A stretch of 47,407 bases of DNA from an uncultured Opitutales bacterium (GTDB lineage: Bacteria > Verrucomicrobiota > Verrucomicrobiia > Opitutales > Seribacteraceae): positions 1-47,407 of the forward strand of contig CALSMY010000017.1 of assembly GCA_943787575.1 (NCBI GenBank), given 5' to 3'. Positions within the stretch are counted from its first letter, which is position 1. Each line of letters starts with the position of its first letter. Made by a program: the position numbers and the translations under genes. Shown piece after piece: positions 44,383-47,407 of this stretch. Below the pieces are notes generated by a model, which searched no databases, had not been told where the DNA came from, and saw only the letters and a program-made list of their open reading frames with translations.

Positions 44383-45894
44383 ATGCGCTTATTTGTAACA
44401 TTACTTGTTGGGTCTCTGTCCCCCCTTTCAATCTTTGCAGAACCCTACCTGTCTCCCAACGATCCTTTTCTTCGTCACGAGATTCGCCTGCTTGGGGATA
44501 AGGGCGAATTGACCGGTTTACAAAACACTTGGCCTCTTGACCTTGGTGGATTGTACGGTATGCGCTCAGAACAACCCGCAAATTTACCTCACCATTTATT
44601 AGACGATCGAATTTCAGAGGAGTCCGAGTCTGGTTGGTCTCCGCTCCGTACAACCCTTGGTTTATCTGATGACCGGGTAACGGCTCGCGGGTTTGGTCCC
44701 GAGCCACGTTCAAGTTTTACTACCAATGCATCCGTTTCCTGGATGAATGACCGTTTCGCTGCCAAACTATCCCTCAATGCATTTTATGGTATGGAAACCG
44801 ACTGGAAGGGTAGGAAAGATGAAGGCTTTGCTTTGGATGGTTCTTACATTGCTGCACGCCTGGGTAACTGGTCGGCAAGCTTTGGACAGGTCGAGCGCTG
44901 GTGGGGCCCAGGTTGGGATGGCAGTTTAATTCTTTCCACCAATGCCCGTCCTATCCCTGCAATTTCCATCGACCGCCGGGTTCCTGAGCCTTTCGAAACC
45001 AAGTGGTTATCATGGATTGGACCCTGGAGCTTTCATTCCTTTATTGGTCAGATGGAAGACGAGCGTGATCTAGTATTGATTACCCAAATCATTACCTATG
45101 GGGAATGCGTGGAGAAGTCAGGCCAACTTTGATTGATGGTTTGGAAATTGGTTTTTTTAGAACCCTGCAATTGGGCGGTGATGGGAGAGATGTACGATTT
45201 AAAAGTTTCATTGATGCATTTCTTGAGTCAGGATAATTACGGTGCCAATACGGGAACAATGATCGTCCAAGAACCAGGAAACCAGTTAGCCGGAATTGAT
45301 CTTCGTTGGAAAGTGTTAGATCTTCCAGTTGCTTTGTATGGCCAGGTGGCGGGAGAAGATGAAGATAATTTCTTTCCAATGCTTTCTTTTTCAATACGGA
45401 ATAGAAGGGTGGAAAGATTTGGGTGAGTTCTACCCTTCGAGTTTTTGCTGAGTATGCCGATCTTACAGTCCTATTGGTGGACAGGAGATCCAAGAACTAG
45501 AAATATCACCTACGGTCATCATATATATGGCGAGGGTTACCGCTACCGGGGGCGTCCCATCGGTCACTGGGCGGACCAGGACTCCCAAATTCTCAGCCTG
45601 GGTGGATTATTGCAGAGGAAGGATGGCATCGGTTGGGGTGCAACCTTGCGTACCGGAGAATTAAATGCCGGACCACTCCAAAACGCCCCGCCTCACAATG
45701 GAGGTGTTGGCAGTAGTACCGTTTCCAATGGCATAACCACTGACTACTTCTCCATCGATATTTTTAATGCCCGGCAATATCCACAATACGGTCTTTCCGT
45801 ACATACCTCCTTGGGGTGGGAGTCTCTAAAACCTCAAGGGGGAACCAAAGATGACGGAATTAGCGGTTTTCTTTCTTTAACTCGTACTTTTTAA
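44383..45894 (+). CDS. wzi: Capsule assembly Wzi-family outer-membrane beta-barrel (several frameshifts)
   Basis: The N-terminus RLFVTLLVGSLSPLSIFAEP is a signal peptide. The first frame (to 45132) contains the Wzi hallmark SFGQVERWWGPGWDGSLILS followed by NARPIPAISIDRRVPEPF. Other frames continue: MRGEVRPTLIDGLEIGFFRT, DNYGANTGTMIVQEPGNQLA, LFQYGIEGWKDLGEFYPS, STLRVFAEYADLT, and from about 45470 WWTGDPRTRNITYGHHIYGE to the C-terminal GFLSLTRTF, which ends in Phe as beta-barrels do. About five frame changes occur between 45095 and 45470. Wzi proteins anchor or assemble surface polysaccharide; the next gene is a Wza-like export protein, supporting this role. Confidence 0.85.
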
Positions 45895-45917
45895 TCCTTT
45901 AGTTTTAATCTTCATTT

Positions 45918-47407
45918 ATGAAATTATTCATTTCCGTATTATCTTTTCCCTTTTTCTTGTTTCAAGTGGACTGCTTCTCGCTCAGTTAGATCCTGCCGCC
46001 ATGGCAACGCTGTCCAAATTGTCGCCTGATCAACGCCAGCAACTAATCAAGAAATATGGATCTGGCGGGGGTGCGGTCTCCCAATCCGTTCCAACTGCAT
46101 CCTTGCCCAACCGATCGATCAGGGTGGAGAAACCTGAAGAAGAATCTTTTGATAGCCGTTCCGAATTTTTGGGCGATTTGACTCGTATGGAAAGAATGAT
46201 CTCCAAAGATCTCAGTCTTTTGCAGGCACAGGAAGATGCTGAGGGTTTGTCTGGGGATAATGAGCTGCTGGAGGCAATTTCAGAAAATCGATCCCTTCTT
46301 CGAAAAATCAAAGTTTTACAGCGGCAGGAAATGGAAAAACGGGCCGAGGAATTTGCCAAGTCTCAGACCGATTCAGTCAAGCCATTCGGGTACAATCTGT
46401 TCGCCTCCGATCCCAGCACCTTTGCTCCGGGGAATGAAGTACCCATTCCTTCCGGATATCGAATTGGACCCGGAGATATGATTGATGTCCAGCTATTTGG
46501 GCAACGCAACGATTCATTTAGCTTGGATATTTCCAGAGAGGGTATGCTGAACTTTCCCGGTATCGGTCCCATCCATGCGTTTGAAAAAGGCACCAGCTTT
46601 CTTGAACTCAAAAACCACCTGAAAGAGAAAATTCGCGAACATTTGGGAGAAGGGGTGCAGAGTTCTATTTCTTTGGGTGCATTCAGGAGCATTCGTATAT
46701 TCCTGCTGGGTGAGGTTAGAAAACAGGGTGCTTACACCGTCAGTGCCTTATCCACCACCATCAATGCACTGCTGAGCTGCGGGGGTATTAAGGAAACAGG
46801 TAGTTTGCGTACCATTCAATTAAAACGGGCAGGTAAAGTTATCTCCACCTTGGATTTGTATGATCTTTTATTGGCTGGAGATACCAGTGCCGACCAACCC
46901 TTGCAGCCCGGTGATGTTATTTTTGTCCCCGTGGTTCAAAAACAGATCACCTTGAGCGGATCAGTTCGGCGTCCCGCAAAGTATGAGATTTTGGGAGGTG
47001 AAACCTTGGAGGGTGTCCTGCAGCTTGCAGGAGGGCCATCCGATCGATCCGTACTCGATATGATCCGGTTGGAAAGAATAGATCAAAATTATCGGCCCGT
47101 GGTACGAAACTTAAATTTTAGATCCGCCAAGAATGAAAAAGTCCTCCCAGGCGACCAAATATCCATCGGCTTTGCCGGAAGCCATGTCAGAAATGTTGTT
47201 TCTCTTGTGGGTGCGACAGAGAAAGCCGGAGATTTCGAATGGAAAGAGGGGCTCCTTCTTACCGATTTAATTAGCTCTTCAGAGGATCTTAGTCCAAATG
47301 TCGATTTGGATTATGGTCTCATTCGTAGAAAATTAAATGACGGAAGTACACAATGTTTGTCCTTTCTGCCCCGTGATCTCTTTCCCTCTGCCCCAAAGAG
47401 ATTTCCT
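45918..47407 (+). CDS. Polysaccharide export protein, Wza/SLBB type (3' partial, frameshift in signal peptide)
   Basis: The ATG at 45918 (MKLFISVLSF) probably starts the signal peptide, but the mature frame (LFLVSSGLLLAQLDPAAMAT) is offset by one near a T/C-rich run at about 45945-45955. From there the frame is open to the window end. An N-terminal helical region (LSKLSPDQRQQLIKKYG, then a long charged helix LLEAISENRSLLRKIKVLQR) precedes the Poly_export domain (PSGYRIGPGDMIDVQLFGQR, SREGMLNFPGIGPIHAF). Repeated SLBB domains follow (RIFLLGEVRKQGAYTVSAL, ITLSGSVRRPAKYEILGGE). It should form the outer-membrane channel for exopolysaccharide. Downstream synthesis genes lie outside the window. Confidence 0.88.

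Overview
The window looks like a chromosomal segment of a marine-type Verrucomicrobiota bacterium, most likely class Opitutia; this is inferred from protein style only. The pointers are a giant secreted protein made of carboxypeptidase-regulatory-like repeats and ending in a Trp-rich 'GWLWTG' domain, a long-form PurF, a separate PurS/PurQ/small-PurL set, and the absence of consistent Shine-Dalgarno sites. The composition is moderate to low GC, and the stretch from about 8.85 to 14.9 kb is visibly AT-richer.

Layout. (1) 1-8.85 kb: two secreted/surface proteins. The first is a giant mosaic protein (cupredoxin-like, PepSY-like, at least nine carboxypeptidase-regulatory-like repeats, one FN3-like domain, a ZU5-like region, Trp-rich C-terminus) cut by many frameshifts. 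The second carries two copies of a ~130-residue domain. (2) 8.9-14.9 kb: an AT-rich polysaccharide island. It holds a methyltransferase and, on the minus strand, a translationally coupled set: a Wzt-type ABC ATPase with a carbohydrate-binding-type C-terminus, a protein read here as a kinase-like domain + tandem-repeat coiled coil + two GT2 glycosyltransferase domains, and a phytanoyl-CoA dioxygenase-like oxygenase. (3) 14.95-17.8 kb: the divergent dTDP-sugar operon (reductase-like, rfbB, rfbA). (4) 17.8-22.9 kb: housekeeping genes metK, ahcY, obgE and yaaA, with two small unknown genes behind a strong palindrome. (5) 23.1-31.3 kb: a ten-gene Mrp/Mnh cation/proton antiporter operon in the gene order of the antiporter half of archaeal Mbh hydrogenases, with three MrpD/NuoL-like subunits. 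(6) 31.4-32.9 kb: a lytic transglycosylase lipoprotein and a Xer recombinase. (7) 32.9-39 kb: purS, an FAH-family gene, purQ, purL and purF. (8) 39-44.3 kb: an HNH nuclease, an orphan GAF-GAF histidine kinase and glnD. (9) 44.4 kb to the end: Wzi- and Wza-type outer-membrane proteins that open a second polysaccharide locus.

How the parts work together. The dTDP-sugar genes can supply precursors to the glycosyltransferases, and Wzt implies ABC-dependent export of a finished glycan. The kinase-like/coiled-coil/GT2 protein next to Wzt resembles in layout the WbdD chain-terminator of E. coli O9a, in which a coiled coil acts as a chain-length ruler. A seven-copy 42-bp repeat encodes the coiled coil here. 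This is the best candidate in the window for an undescribed system.

Frameshifts affect many genes: the giant protein, its neighbour, the kinase-like domain, the reductase, rfbB, mnhC, the histidine kinase, wzi and the wza-like gene. Long housekeeping genes (metK, ahcY, purL, purF, glnD) are intact. The downstream frames still encode family-typical sequence, so the breaks are either assembly/base-calling errors or very recent mutations. I cannot tell these apart from the sequence alone.
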